64,000 bases of DNA from an uncultured Verrucomicrobiota bacterium (GCA_937860055.1 CALMBO010000028.1:147881-211880); one strand, 5' to 3'; positions 43,200 to 51,787 are shown, numbered from the stretch's first letter. Numbers and translations are program-made. The notes: a model not told the origin generated them from the sequence alone.

Positions 43200-43982
43200 A
43201 TGAAAACCCCGACGATGGAATCCATTTCGCCCTATGAAATCTCGCTGTCGCGCATCAAGGACCTGCCGGACCACCGGCGCCCCCGCGAACTGGCCCTGGA
43301 TATGGGCATCGACCAGGTTCCCGACGAGGTGCTCGTCGCCATCCTGCTGCGCGCCGGCACCCGCGGCCAGAGCGTGATCGATCTCGCCCGCCAGCTGCTG
43401 GACCGCCACCAGGGCTCTCTCGCCCGGCTCGCCGACGCCAGCCAGGATGAAATCCGGGGCATCCGCGGCCGGGACGCCAGCGCCCGCCCCATCAAGGGAA
43501 TCGGCAGCGTCAAGGCGCTGGAACTGAGGGCGGCGTTCGAGCTCGGCCGCCGGGCGGCCCAGGAGGACCGCGGACTCCTTCCCCTCATCCGCGAGCCGAC
43601 CCATGTGCTTTCGCTCCTGAAGAAGGATACCGCCCGGCTCGACCAGGAAGTGTTCTGGGTGCTGCTGCTGGACCAGAAATACCGCCTGCGGCAAGCGCCC
43701 GAAGCCGTCACCAAGGGAATCCTCGATGCCAGCTTCGCCCACCCGCGCGAAGTCTTCCGCGAGGCCATCCGGATGGCGGCCGCCGCCATCATTGTCGCCC
43801 ACAACCACCCCTCCGGCGATCCCACCCCCTCCGCCGAGGACATCCGCAGCACCCGCCAGCTGGTCGAGACCGGAAGAATCGTCGGCATCCAGCTGCTCGA
43901 TCACATCGTCATCGGCGGCAAACGCCCCCATCCCGCCCCCTATGTCAGCCTCCGGGAATCCGGTCTCGTGGATTTCAAATAG
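43200..43982 (+). CDS. radC: RadC-family JAMM protein
   Basis: 260 residues. An N-terminal helix-hairpin-helix part (PDHRRPRELALDMGIDQVPD, LADASQDEIRGIRG, IKGIGSVKALELRAAFELGR) precedes the JAMM/MPN+ domain with HREVFREAIRMAAAAIIVAH-like helix and the zinc motif AHNHPSGDPTPSAEDI. Spacing from the HxH to Ser and Asp is complete. RadC is widespread, but a direct role in repair is unproven; several are linked to mobile DNA. The HhH region has an insertion (GRDASARPIKG) relative to the E. coli protein. The gene is divergent from the two-HTH regulator and may share its palindromic operators. Confidence 0.93.
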   Translation: MKTPTMESISPYEISLSRIKDLPDHRRPRELALDMGIDQVPDEVLVAILLRAGTRGQSVIDLARQLLDRHQGSLARLADASQDEIRGIRGRDASARPIKGIGSVKALELRAAFELGRRAAQEDRGLLPLIREPTHVLSLLKKDTARLDQEVFWVLLLDQKYRLRQAPEAVTKGILDASFAHPREVFREAIRMAAAAIIVAHNHPSGDPTPSAEDIRSTRQLVETGRIVGIQLLDHIVIGGKRPHPAPYVSLRESGLVDFK

Positions 43983-43994
43983 TTCCGTCTTTCA

Positions 43995-44023
43995 TTGACA
44001 AAATGCGCGCAGTTCCCTTGAAT
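43995..44023 (+). promoter_or_regulatory. Predicted promoter of the modA-like gene
   Basis: TTGACA, 17-bp spacer, TTGAAT, 38 bp ahead of the start at 44062. The -35 is perfect and the -10 is weak. A CGCGCA/TGCGCG hairpin followed by TTTT overlaps it and may terminate radC. Confidence 0.5.
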
Positions 44024-44061
44024 GTGCGCGTTTTCGATCCCACGGGAAGGAAAACCACCCC

Positions 44062-44544
44062 ATGAAAAACCGATCTGTTCTTGTTGCCGCGATGGCCCTG
44101 CTGGCCGCTTCCGCCCTATGCGCCTCCGCACAGGCGCTGGCCATCTTCGCGGATCAGGCCTTCCAGCCCGCCTTGCAGGAAATCACGCCCTTGTTCACGG
44201 AACAGACCGGCTTCGAGGTCGAGCTTTCCTTGGGCCGCTCCACCATCCTGGCCGAGCGCATCATCCGCGGAGGCATCCCCGCCGACCTCTTCTTCCCGGC
44301 CAGCGAGGAATCCATGCAACAGCTTGTGGAAAAGGGGCTCGTCGACGTTTCCCTCAAGCGGAACATCCTCGTCATGCCTTCCACCGAACCGCCGGAGGAA
44401 GGCATCCCTCCGGAACCGAAATATACTTCCGCCGCCGTCTTGAGCAGCGCAACCAACCGCCTGCAGGCGATGGCCTTCCTCGAGTTTCTGGTTTCCGAAC
44501 CGGCCCGCGCCGTATTCGCCCGTCAGGGCTTCGCGCTGCCGTAA
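44062..44544 (+). CDS. Shortened ModA-like molybdate-binding protein
   Basis: 160 residues, against about 250 for ModA. Signal peptide MKNRSVLVAAMALLAASALC. The first lobe is ModA-like: LAIFADQAFQPALQEITPLF, VELSLGRSTILAERIIRGG, IPADLFFPASEESMQQLVEKG, LKRNILVMPST. From there it jumps straight to the family C-terminus: KYTSAAVLSSATNRLQAMAF, LEFLVSEPARAVFARQGF. About 90-100 residues that form the second lobe are missing, with the frame intact. No ModB or ModC gene is adjacent. It may be a non-functional deletion product or a minimal binding protein. A molybdenum hydroxylase operon exists at 17-21 kb. Its 3' end overlaps the next gene tail-to-tail by 22 bp. Confidence 0.85.
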   Translation: MKNRSVLVAAMALLAASALCASAQALAIFADQAFQPALQEITPLFTEQTGFEVELSLGRSTILAERIIRGGIPADLFFPASEESMQQLVEKGLVDVSLKRNILVMPSTEPPEEGIPPEPKYTSAAVLSSATNRLQAMAFLEFLVSEPARAVFARQGFALP

Positions 44545-46061
44545 GGCGCCTGCAAGGCCGCCGCACGCGCGGCCGCTTCCGAAGCTTCCGGCTTCCTCCC
44601 CTGCCGATCCAGGCAGGTCGCCAGGTTCTGCCATCCCGCCGCGCCTTCCGGATGCAGTTCCACTGCGCGTCTCAGCAGGCGTTCCGCCTCGGCCCAGTTC
44701 TCCGCCTTCCCCTCCAGAATCCCCCAATTGACCCACGCCGCGGCCGCCTGGGGATTCGCCTCGACCGCCGCCCGGTAGAACTCGCGCGCTCCGTCCGCGT
44801 CGCCCGCCTCCTCGCGCAGCAACCCCAGCCATGTCGCCGCCGTGGCGCTCTTCGGATTCTGGAAATAGGCCGATGTCCAAAGCTTGCCTGCCGATTCCCA
44901 CTGTCCCAGCCGCAGCACCAGCAACAGCGCATAAATGGCCGCCACCGCCGCCAACCCCGCCCCGCGCCCCACGCGCGACTGGTGCGCAAACACCCAGGCC
45001 ACCATAATCGAAAATCCCGGCGCGACGGGATACAGATAGCGGTCCGCCGCCGGATGAAGCAGCGGCCATAGATTCGACACCGGCAGGAAGAACACCAGCA
45101 TCCAGAGCAGCCCCAGCGAGATTTCAGGCCCCGCGCGCCGCATCCTCCACGCCCCCCAGCCGCATAACGCCAGCCACCCCAGCCCCAATGCAAAACGGAG
45201 CGATCCGGCCGACGCCACCGGCTCGAACCCCGGCGTCACATTCAGCGGCCAAGGCACCAGCAGCAGGCGCAATGTGCGCGTCCACAGCGAGGGCGCCGAA
45301 AACCACGCTTCGGGAAACCGCAGGGATTCCCCGTTCCACGATCCGCCCGCCGCCTGCATGTCCGCCGGCAACACCGCCCATAGCGCGAAGAAACCCGCGG
45401 AAATCCCCAGCGAAATGGCCACCCATCCCGCCTTCTCCCGGCGCTCCATCGGAAAGGCGGCGGGAAAGAGAACCATCAGGAACGCCAGCAAAACCGGCGC
45501 CACCACCGCCGTTTCCTTCGACAACAGCGCCAGCGCCAGGCAGGCCACGCCGCCGATGCGGAAAATCGCCGGCCGGGACCGCGGCCCCGGAAAGCCATGC
45601 AGGAACAGCAGCACGAAGAACAGGCACAGGACATCGGCCCGGAAGCCCGGCGCGTGCACCGCTTCCGACAGCACCGGATGCAAGCCGAACAGCACCCCGG
45701 CCGCCGCCGGGAAGAATCCCCGCCCCGTCAGCCGCCACAGCAGAAGCATCAGCAAGGCCACACATCCCAGGTGCAGCGACAGGCTCGTGAGCCGCCATCC
45801 CGCCGGCTCCAACCCGTGCAACGCGCGATCGAAAAAATAGCTCGCCAGCACCGCCGGCCGCCGCCCGTTCACCACGTGCGGATCCGAAAGTGTCCGTCCC
45901 GCCAGCACCTTCCCCAGGTTCGCGGGGTTCTCCAGAAAAGCGTTTTCCGAAAGCATCCCGATGTCGTCATAGAGGAACGGGAAAGACAAGCCGACCAGCC
46001 ACGGCGACGCCACGACGGCCAGCAACAGCACCCATTTCCACGGTCGATCCATGGCACGCAT
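44523..46061 (-). CDS. Membrane glycosyltransferase-like protein with C-terminal TPRs
   Basis: 512 residues from the ATG at 46061 (or 46052). About ten hydrophobic segments form the body: WVLLLAVVASPWLVGLSFPF, LHLGCVALLMLLLWRLTGRG, FRADVLCLFFVLLFLHGFPG and others. The early loop LYDDIGMLSENAF and the later LLSKETAVVAPVLLA match the polytopic TMTC/PMT-like (O-mannosyltransferase-related) family, in which the first-loop Asp is catalytic. The last 120 residues are TPR repeats (AREFYRAAVEANPQAAAAWV, AERLLRRAVELHPEGAAGWQ). It may glycosylate exported proteins. It is convergent with the modA-like gene and divergent from the nuclease gene. Confidence 0.82.
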   Translation of the reverse strand: MRAMDRPWKWVLLLAVVASPWLVGLSFPFLYDDIGMLSENAFLENPANLGKVLAGRTLSDPHVVNGRRPAVLASYFFDRALHGLEPAGWRLTSLSLHLGCVALLMLLLWRLTGRGFFPAAAGVLFGLHPVLSEAVHAPGFRADVLCLFFVLLFLHGFPGPRSRPAIFRIGGVACLALALLSKETAVVAPVLLAFLMVLFPAAFPMERREKAGWVAISLGISAGFFALWAVLPADMQAAGGSWNGESLRFPEAWFSAPSLWTRTLRLLLVPWPLNVTPGFEPVASAGSLRFALGLGWLALCGWGAWRMRRAGPEISLGLLWMLVFFLPVSNLWPLLHPAADRYLYPVAPGFSIMVAWVFAHQSRVGRGAGLAAVAAIYALLLVLRLGQWESAGKLWTSAYFQNPKSATAATWLGLLREEAGDADGAREFYRAAVEANPQAAAAWVNWGILEGKAENWAEAERLLRRAVELHPEGAAGWQNLATCLDRQGRKPEASEAAARAAALQAPYGSAKP

Positions 46062-46144
46062 TGAAAGCGCGCCCCGCCCGCTTGTCAACGCCTCCTTTTT
46101 TGCTTTTCCCCCTCCTCCCCCTCCCCTACACTCCCACCGTGAAA

Positions 46145-46996
46145 ATGAACGTTTCCGTCCTCCGCACCCTGGGCTTCTCCGCCGCCCTCCTCGCGCTGGC
46201 GGCCCCCCCATCCGCCTCCGCCGCCAAGAAATGGCGTGAATACACCGAGTGCAATGTCATTCCCAACGCCTCCAACGACGGCGACAGCTTCCACGTCAAG
46301 CCCTCCAACATCAAAACCCGCACCTATCTCTTCCGCCTGTATTTCGTCGATACCCCCGAATCCGAGAAATCCCTCCCCGAACGCCTCCAGGAACAGGCCG
46401 ACTACTTCGGCATCGCCAATCCCCTGGATGTCGTGAAGGTCGGCAAGGAAGCCGTCAAGTTCACCGAAAATTTCCTGGCCGACGGCAAATTCACCGTCTA
46501 TTCCCGCCTCGCCGACGCCCTCGGCCGCTCCGCCAAGGACCGCGACTACGCGATGGTCCTCTCCGCCGACGGCCGGGACCTCAGCTATGAACTCGTCCGC
46601 AACGGCCTCGCCCGCGTCTTTGGCAGCGGAACGGATCTCTCCGAGCTCGAAGCCTACGGCAAATCCGAGGACTTCTGGTGGAGGCGCCTCCGCCAGGCTG
46701 AACTCGAAGCCAAGAAGGAGAAGCTCGGCGCCTGGGCCTATTCCAGCGGCCCCGCCAACCCCCTCGAAGCCCTCTACGCCCCGCGCGAAGTCGACGAGCA
46801 GGACGTCGTCCTCTCCCGCCCCATCTACCTCTATCCCCTCGACGCCCCCAATGGCCAGCCCATGGGCCAGATCAAGGCCGGCCTGACCGTCCACGTCGTG
46901 AAGGGCGCCACCCCCGACAAGGCCCATGTCCGCTTCACCACCTCCTCGGGACAGGTCTATGAAGGCCTTGCCCGCTTCGTCGACCTCGGCATCTGA
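46145..46996 (+). CDS. Exported thermonuclease-like (SNase) protein
   Basis: 283 residues from the ATG at 46145 (a GTG at 46139 is possible). Signal peptide MNVSVLRTLGFSAALLALAA. The SNase OB-fold is recognisable: ASNDGDSFHVKPSNIKTRTY, FRLYFVDTPES (calcium-binding Asp and catalytic-region Arg/Asp), EAVKFTENFLADGKFTVYSR, DLSYELVRNGLARVFG, WRRLRQAELEAKKEKLGAWA. The C-terminal 80 residues resemble an SH3-like domain (VVLSRPIYLYPLDAPNGQPM). Related proteins are common in this phylum. Catalytic competence is likely but some loops are longer than in staphylococcal nuclease. The gene stands alone, followed by GxxExxY cassette B. Confidence 0.87.
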   Translation: MNVSVLRTLGFSAALLALAAPPSASAAKKWREYTECNVIPNASNDGDSFHVKPSNIKTRTYLFRLYFVDTPESEKSLPERLQEQADYFGIANPLDVVKVGKEAVKFTENFLADGKFTVYSRLADALGRSAKDRDYAMVLSADGRDLSYELVRNGLARVFGSGTDLSELEAYGKSEDFWWRRLRQAELEAKKEKLGAWAYSSGPANPLEALYAPREVDEQDVVLSRPIYLYPLDAPNGQPMGQIKAGLTVHVVKGATPDKAHVRFTTSSGQVYEGLARFVDLGI

Positions 46997-47012
46997 GACG
47001 GCCTCTTCAAGG

Positions 47013-47461
47013 AAAACTCACACCAAGCCGCGAAGCCGCCAAGATGACCGAAAACGAAATCGGGAAAGTCGTGGTGGACTGTGCGGTCAATCTCCACAAG
47101 GCGTTGGGCCCCGGTCTGCTGGAATCGGTTTACGAAGTTGTTTTGGCCCATGAACTTGAACGGCAGGGCTGTTCGGTTTCCCGGCAAGTGCCAATCCCGA
47201 TTCAGTTCCAAGGCATCCGATTCGATGAAGGATTTCGCGCGGACATGGTCGTGGACGGGAAAGTGATTCTGGAGTTGAAGTCCGTCGAGCAAACAACCCG
47301 CGCCCATGCAAAACAGGTTCTGACCTACTTGAGACTGACCGGCATGAAACTCGGCTTCTTGTTGAATTTCGGCGAAGCCTTGATGCGGGATGGAATTTCC
47401 CGGGTCATCAATGGGGATCTCCAGTGAACTCTCCGTGCCTTCGTGACTTGGTGTGAGAATT
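47013..47461. mobile_element. GxxExxY cassette B with terminal inverted repeats
   Basis: CTCACACCAAG at 47017-47027 is exactly inverted at 47447-47457 (CTTGGTGTGAG), and 3 bases further inward CGAAG / CTTCG also pair; AAAA / TTTT flank both ends. The single gene fills the interior. The same TCACACCAAG end occurs in the gene-less element at 24559. The element sits between the nuclease gene and ispA, 18 bp before the ispA start. Confidence 0.65.
47044..47427 (+). CDS. GxxExxY family protein (PD-(D/E)XK-like)
   Basis: 127 residues starting MTENEIGKVVVDCAVNLHKA. The motif is in GPGLLESVYEVVLAHELERQ. FRADMVVDGKVILELKSVEQ gives the D...ExK nuclease-like core, and AKQVLTYLRLTGMKLGFLLN the conserved end. 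It is complete, so the cassette is not decayed. The start codon directly abuts the left array (CCGCCAAG-ATG), so the inverted end supplies the 5' untranslated region; no Shine-Dalgarno is apparent. The biochemical activity of the family is unknown. Confidence 0.94.
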   Translation: MTENEIGKVVVDCAVNLHKALGPGLLESVYEVVLAHELERQGCSVSRQVPIPIQFQGIRFDEGFRADMVVDGKVILELKSVEQTTRAHAKQVLTYLRLTGMKLGFLLNFGEALMRDGISRVINGDLQ

Positions 47462-47479
47462 TTTTAAGGAACATTCAAC

Positions 47480-48352
47480 GTGTTTGACCTGAACATCTAC
47501 CTGGCCGATGGCTCCCGCTGGATCGAAACCGCCCTCGATCGCCTCGTCCCGCCTGCCTTCACCCGCCCCGACTCCCTCCACGCCGCCATGCGCCACAGCC
47601 TCTTCGCCGGCGGCAAGCGGCTCCGCCCCATCCTCTGCGCCGCCGCCGCCGAAGCCTGCGGCGCCCCCCGCGACGCCGCCCTCCTCCCCGCCGCTGCCAT
47701 CGAATGCCTCCACACCTATACCCTCATCCACGACGACCTCCCCTGCATGGATGACGACGATCTGCGCCGCGGCCTCCCCACCTGCCACAAGGTCTACGGC
47801 GAAGCCACCGCCCTCCTCGCCGGCGACGCCCTCCAGGCCCTGGCCTTCGAACTCGCCGCCCGCACTCCCGTCCACGCCCTCGACATCGTCCGTGAACTCG
47901 CCGCCGCCGCCGGCTCCACCGGCGTCGTCGGCGGCCAGGTCGAGGACATGCTCGGCGAACATCTCCCACCCGACGAATCCCGCCTCCGCTTCATCCAGCA
48001 GCACAAGACCGGCGATCTCATCGTCTGCGCCTGCCGCATGGGCGTCCTCGCCGCCGCCGGCCCCGCCCCCGCCCTCGAGGCCGCCACCCGCTACGCCTCC
48101 GCCATTGGCGAGGCTTTCCAGATCGCCGACGACATCCTCAATGCCACCGCCACCGCCGAACAGCTCGGAAAGGCCGTCGGCACCGACGCCGCGCGCGAAA
48201 AAACCACCGCCCTCTCCGTCCATGGCATGGAAGGCGCCAAAAGGCGCCTCCAGGAATTGACCGGCGAAGGCCTCGCCGCCCTTTCCGGATTCCCCGGCGG
48301 CACCGATCCCCTCGCCGCCCTCGCCCGCCACGTCGCCTCGCGGAAGAACTAG
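47480..48352 (+). CDS. ispA: Polyprenyl (farnesyl/geranylgeranyl) diphosphate synthase
   Basis: 290 residues from a GTG at 47480 with TAAGGA 9 bases ahead. Short-chain trans-isoprenyl synthase: FAGGKRLRPILC, first aspartate-rich motif LIHDDLPCMDDDDLRRGLPT, second aspartate-rich motif FQIADDILNATAT, and KTGDLI. The two residues after the first DDxxxxD (bacterial FPP type insertion PCMD) are as in IspA. Product length, C15 or C20, cannot be fixed by eye. Its translation-initiation region is contiguous with the right end of GxxExxY cassette B. Confidence 0.95.
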   Translation: MFDLNIYLADGSRWIETALDRLVPPAFTRPDSLHAAMRHSLFAGGKRLRPILCAAAAEACGAPRDAALLPAAAIECLHTYTLIHDDLPCMDDDDLRRGLPTCHKVYGEATALLAGDALQALAFELAARTPVHALDIVRELAAAAGSTGVVGGQVEDMLGEHLPPDESRLRFIQQHKTGDLIVCACRMGVLAAAGPAPALEAATRYASAIGEAFQIADDILNATATAEQLGKAVGTDAAREKTTALSVHGMEGAKRRLQELTGEGLAALSGFPGGTDPLAALARHVASRKN

Positions 48353-48553
48353 GGCGGTTTTGGAAATTCATGGCCGGGACGAACCTGTCCGGCTGTCATC
48401 CCGAGCCTGTCGAGGGATCTCGGCCCATGCAATCGTCTGGCCGTGGTCCCGAAGCCGAGATGTTTCAACTCCGGCGCGATGCGCCTCCGCTCAACATGAC
48501 CCGGGGACGTCCGACGGGACCCGGGACTTCCCGGCTTGGCGGGAAGACGGCGG
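48353..48553. other. Intergenic spacer with a dispersed-type TGTCATCCCGAG motif
   Basis: The spacer between convergent ispA and folB. It contains TGTCATCCCGAGCCTGTCGA then GGGATCTCGG, a phrase of the type often dispersed in large bacterial genomes. Only one copy is in this window. No hairpin with a T-run is evident. Confidence 0.35.
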
Positions 48554-48937
48554 CTATTTCCGGCGCTCGATTTCGACGGCCACGCTGCGCGTCCGCGCCA
48601 GCGCTCCCGGCTTGTCCACCGTCACGCGCACCGCGCGCACCTGCGGATGCCGGAGGCATGCCTTCGCCACCTGCTCCGCCAGCGTTTCGACCAGGAAGAA
48701 CTGCCCCCGCCGCGCCACGGCCGTCGCTTCGGCCTCGATGTGCTCGTAGTTCAACGCGTCCTCCAGCCGGTCCGATTCCGCCGCCCGGCGGGTGTCGCAT
48801 TCCAGCGAAATATCCAGATGCACCTTGCGCGGCTTCCGCCGCTCCGCCGGATACACCCCCAGCACGCAGTCCACCTCCAACCGACGCAGGTGGATCCACC
48901 CGCTGCCCGTCCCGCGCCTGCTCTTCGTTTTGCCCAT
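48554..48937 (-). CDS. folB: Dihydroneopterin aldolase-like protein
   Basis: 127 residues; the start at 48937 follows AAGGAAAAGGCG. The FolB tunnel-fold is clear: IHLRRLEVDCVLGVYPAERR, KVHLDISLECDTR, DALNYEHIEAEATAVARRGQ (with the substrate-binding Tyr), FLVETLAEQVAKACLRHP, and RAVRVTVDKPGAL. It cleaves 7,8-dihydroneopterin in folate synthesis or may be an epimerase (FolX). No other folate gene is nearby. The C-terminal end is short (SVAVEIERRK). Confidence 0.9.
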   Translation of the reverse strand: MGKTKSRRGTGSGWIHLRRLEVDCVLGVYPAERRKPRKVHLDISLECDTRRAAESDRLEDALNYEHIEAEATAVARRGQFFLVETLAEQVAKACLRHPQVRAVRVTVDKPGALARTRSVAVEIERRK

Positions 48938-49042
48938 CGCCTTTTCCTTGATTCGAGACCTTCAGCATACCCCCCGCTTTCCTCTTTCGCAATCCAGCCT
49001 TCTCCTCTAGGATGTCCGCCATCTGAACCCCCGGAGCCGCCA

Positions 49043-49675
49043 ATGGGACACAAGCTCACGCCGAAGATCATCCTCGAAGGCACCCGCCTGACCTTCAAGA
49101 CTGATATCGCCTTCGCCCTCAACGAGCACCCGCGCATCGTCGGCCCCCGCCGCTACCGCTACCACTCCCCCCTCGTCTCCGGCGAATGGTGCGCCTTCAC
49201 CAACTTCCCCTGGGGACGCGGCCTCATCAATTTCGAGCCGCAGGAAGAAGCCCTCGCCATGGAAACCTACGCCACCTGGGTCCGCCTCTTCGAGCTCCAG
49301 CGCTACTACTCGTGGATCGTCGACCGCTTCCACCTCTCCACCCGCATGGTCCAGCGCATGGCCCATGGCAAGGACTACGATTTCCGCTGGCTCGAGGAGC
49401 GCCTCCTCCCCCTCAACTTCCGCCTCGTCTACTGCACCCGCTCGCCGGAATCGTTCGAATCGGCCCGCGAAATGCGCCTGAAGGTTTCCGGCAAACCCTC
49501 CCAGTACGACGATCTCTCCCTCTTCGTCCGCGAACAGGAAGTCCTCGACCGCCTCGTCGCCGAATCCCTCCTCCCCGTCCTGAAGCTCGACGTCTCCGAC
49601 AACGATATCCCCGCCGCCGTGGAGCGCGTCGCCGACTGGCTCGAAGCCACCGGCGGCCTCTGGATGGAGAAATAG
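49043..49675 (+). CDS. P-loop kinase-like protein with a degenerate Walker A (thymidylate-kinase-like)
   Basis: 210 residues from the ATG at 49043 with GGAG 6 bases ahead. The layout resembles nucleoside/thymidylate kinases: an N-terminal strand and P-loop (IILEGTRLTFKTDIAFALNE), a DRFH motif (YYSWIVDRFHLSTRMVQRMA) like the DR-[YF]-xx-S motif of dTMP kinase, and a lid-like region (YCTRSPESFESAREMRLKVS). The P-loop reads EGTRLTFKT rather than GxxGxGKT/S, so the usual glycines are lost, although the Lys-Thr is kept. Activity is uncertain. The small membrane protein follows after 2 bp, so they are an operon. Confidence 0.7.
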   Translation: MGHKLTPKIILEGTRLTFKTDIAFALNEHPRIVGPRRYRYHSPLVSGEWCAFTNFPWGRGLINFEPQEEALAMETYATWVRLFELQRYYSWIVDRFHLSTRMVQRMAHGKDYDFRWLEERLLPLNFRLVYCTRSPESFESAREMRLKVSGKPSQYDDLSLFVREQEVLDRLVAESLLPVLKLDVSDNDIPAAVERVADWLEATGGLWMEK

Positions 49676-49677
49676 CC

Positions 49678-50055
49678 ATGGAAGAACCCGCCGCGAAGAA
49701 AACCGTCTGGGCGACCCTCCGATCCTTCTCCCCCGCCACCTGCCTCGGCCTGGCCGCGCTCCTCCTCTTCCTCGTCTTCTGCAACATCGACACCGTTGCC
49801 GTCCGCTGGTGGCTCATGCTCCCCCTCGCCGCCGCCGGCTGCGGCCTTTTCCAGTGGCGGCGCACACGCGCCGCCCCCGGCCTCGAAACCCGGATCTGCG
49901 CCATCGGTTTCTACCTCCTTTTCGCCCTCTTCCTCCTCCGCGACATCGGCCTGTCGAACAAGCTCGCCGACCTCCTCGATACCGTGAACAACTACAAGTC
50001 CCAGGTCGACCAGGCCACCAGCGAAATCAGCCGCTTCTTCGGCGGCGCGCGCTGA
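49678..50055 (+). CDS. Small membrane protein, unknown
   Basis: 125 residues from the ATG at 49678, 2 bp after the kinase-like gene's stop. Three hydrophobic helices are predicted (CLGLAALLLFLVFCNI, WWLMLPLAAAGCGLFQW, IGFYLLFALFLLRDIGLS), followed by an amphipathic C-terminal region (LLDTVNNYKSQVDQATSEIS). No family recognised. The tight coupling to the kinase-like gene suggests a shared process, but nothing more can be said. Confidence 0.75.
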   Translation: MEEPAAKKTVWATLRSFSPATCLGLAALLLFLVFCNIDTVAVRWWLMLPLAAAGCGLFQWRRTRAAPGLETRICAIGFYLLFALFLLRDIGLSNKLADLLDTVNNYKSQVDQATSEISRFFGGAR

Positions 50056-50077
50056 CCCCCCCGCTCCCCGCATCGGG

Positions 50078-50114
50078 GCAAAAAACTCCCGGCGGCCGTT
50101 TCCGGTCCGTCGGG
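50078..50114 (-). terminator. Rho-independent terminator of leuA
   Basis: On the minus strand CTCCCGACGGACCG pairs with CGGCCGCCGGGAG around a GAAA loop (small internal mismatches), followed by TTTTTT. It lies 26 bp after the leuA stop. Confidence 0.8.
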
Positions 50115-50139
50115 AGCGAAACGAAACCCCTGGCTCCGC

Positions 50140-51678
50140 CTAGGCTTTCCGGGCCTCCTTCGCAATGAACAGATGCCGGTTCAGCGCATTGACGTAGGCC
50201 TTGGCCGACGCCATCACGATGTCGATGTCCGAACCCTTCGCCGCCACCAGGTCGTCGCCGAACCGGACCTGCACCGAGGCCTCGCCCAGCGCGTCCTCGC
50301 CGTGCGTCACCGCCTGCATCGCAAACGATTTCAGCTCGCCCTTGACGCCGGTGATGCGCTCGATGGCCTTCAGCGCGGCTTCCACCGGGCCCGCGCCCGT
50401 CGCGGAATCCTGGGTCGTCTTGCCGTCCTTCTCGATCTGCACCGTCGCCGTCGGAATGGTCTGGTTTCCCGCCGACACCTGCAGGCGCTTGATCGCATAG
50501 ACCTTCGGGATGTCCGAAATGAACTCGCGCAGCAGCTCGATGATGTCGTCGTCGTAGACGACCTTCTTCTTGTCGGCCAGCGCGATGAACGCGTCGTAGA
50601 TGCCCTGCAGCTGCTCGGGGCTGACCTGGATGCCCATGCGCCGCAGGTGCGCCGAAAAGCCCGCGCGCCCGCTGTGCTTGCCCAGCACCAGGTCGGTGCC
50701 CGTCACCACGCCCACGTCCTCGGGGCGCATGATCTCGTAGGTCTCCCGGTGCTTCAGCATGCCGTCCTGGTGGATGCCCGATTCGTGCGCGAACGCGTTC
50801 GCGCCCACGATCGCCTTGTTGCGCTGCACCATCATGCCCGTCAGCTGGCTCACCAGCCGGCTCGCCGGGAACAGCTCCTGCGTCCGCACGCGCGACTGGA
50901 TGCCGTAGTGGTCGTTGCGCACCTTCAGCGCCATCACCAGCTCCTCCAGCGAGCAGTTGCCCGCCCGCTCGCCGATGCCGTTGATGGTGCACTCCACGCC
51001 GCGCGCCCCGCATTCGATCGCCGCCAGCGAATTGGCCACCGCCAGCCCCAGGTCGTTGTGGCAATGCACGTGCACCACCACGCCCTCCAGCTCCGGCACG
51101 TGCTCGTGCAGGTAGGTCAGCAACTTCCGGAACTCCTGCGGAACCGTGAACCCGACCGTGTCCGGGATGTTGACCGTCGTGGCGCCCGCCGCGATCACCG
51201 CGCGCACCACCTCCGCCAGGAACTCCGGCTCTGTCCGCGAGGCGTCCTCGGGGCTGAACTGCACGTCCTTGCAGAACTTCTTCGCGTAGGCCACGCCTTC
51301 GACCGCCTGCCGGATGATCTCGTCCTTCGCCTTCTTCAGCTTGAATTCGCGGTGGATCGCGCTCGTCGCCAGGAACACATGGATCCGCGCCCGGTCCCCC
51401 GCCGGCTTCAGCGCCTCGGCGCATTTCTCGATGTCGCCCTTCACGCACCGCGCCAGCCCCGCGATGCGGCACTTCTTGATCTCGCTGGCAACCTTCTTCA
51501 CCGCCTCGAAATCGCCCGGCGACGCCGCCGGGAACCCCGCCTCGATGATGTCCACGTTCAGCTTCTCCAGCTGCCGCGCCACCTGCAGCTTCTCGTGCAG
51601 GCCCATGCTCGCCCCGGGGCATTGCTCCCCGTCGCGCAGCGTCGTGTCGAAAATAATCACATGATCCGGCTTCTTCAT
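50140..51678 (-). CDS. leuA: 2-Isopropylmalate synthase
   Basis: 512 residues. First committed step of leucine synthesis: acetyl-CoA plus 2-oxoisovalerate. The DRE-TIM barrel starts [19 protein letters not shown], with metal ligands in [20 protein letters not shown] and the motif [16 protein letters not shown]. The C-terminal third is the LeuA regulatory domain that binds leucine ([40 protein letters not shown]). Length and order match LeuA rather than citramalate synthase. Other leu genes are not in the window. Expression is probably set by the leader at 51734-51874. Confidence 0.96.
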   Translation of the reverse strand: MKKPDHVIIFDTTLRDGEQCPGASMGLHEKLQVARQLEKLNVDIIEAGFPAASPGDFEAVKKVASEIKKCRIAGLARCVKGDIEKCAEALKPAGDRARIHVFLATSAIHREFKLKKAKDEIIRQAVEGVAYAKKFCKDVQFSPEDASRTEPEFLAEVVRAVIAAGATTVNIPDTVGFTVPQEFRKLLTYLHEHVPELEGVVVHVHCHNDLGLAVANSLAAIECGARGVECTINGIGERAGNCSLEELVMALKVRNDHYGIQSRVRTQELFPASRLVSQLTGMMVQRNKAIVGANAFAHESGIHQDGMLKHRETYEIMRPEDVGVVTGTDLVLGKHSGRAGFSAHLRRMGIQVSPEQLQGIYDAFIALADKKKVVYDDDIIELLREFISDIPKVYAIKRLQVSAGNQTIPTATVQIEKDGKTTQDSATGAGPVEAALKAIERITGVKGELKSFAMQAVTHGEDALGEASVQVRFGDDLVAAKGSDIDIVMASAKAYVNALNRHLFIAKEARKA

Positions 51679-51733
51679 ATCTCGGTCTTCCTGGTTCTAG
51701 GGGGTCTCTCTCATCGGAGGCGGACAGCAAAAC

Positions 51734-51760
51734 GCCCGCCAAGCTTCATCTTTGGCGGGC
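51734..51760 (-). terminator. Attenuator terminator in the leuA leader
   Basis: Minus strand GCCCGCCAA / TTGGCGGGC, 9-bp perfect stem, 9-nt loop, followed by GTTTTGC. It lies 55 bp before leuA and 28 bp after the leader-peptide stop. The stem 5' strand GCCCGCC can instead pair with GGCGGGC at 51815-51809, giving an antiterminator. Confidence 0.75.
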
Positions 51761-51787
51761 TTTCCGGAAAACAGACGGCTCCGGGAA

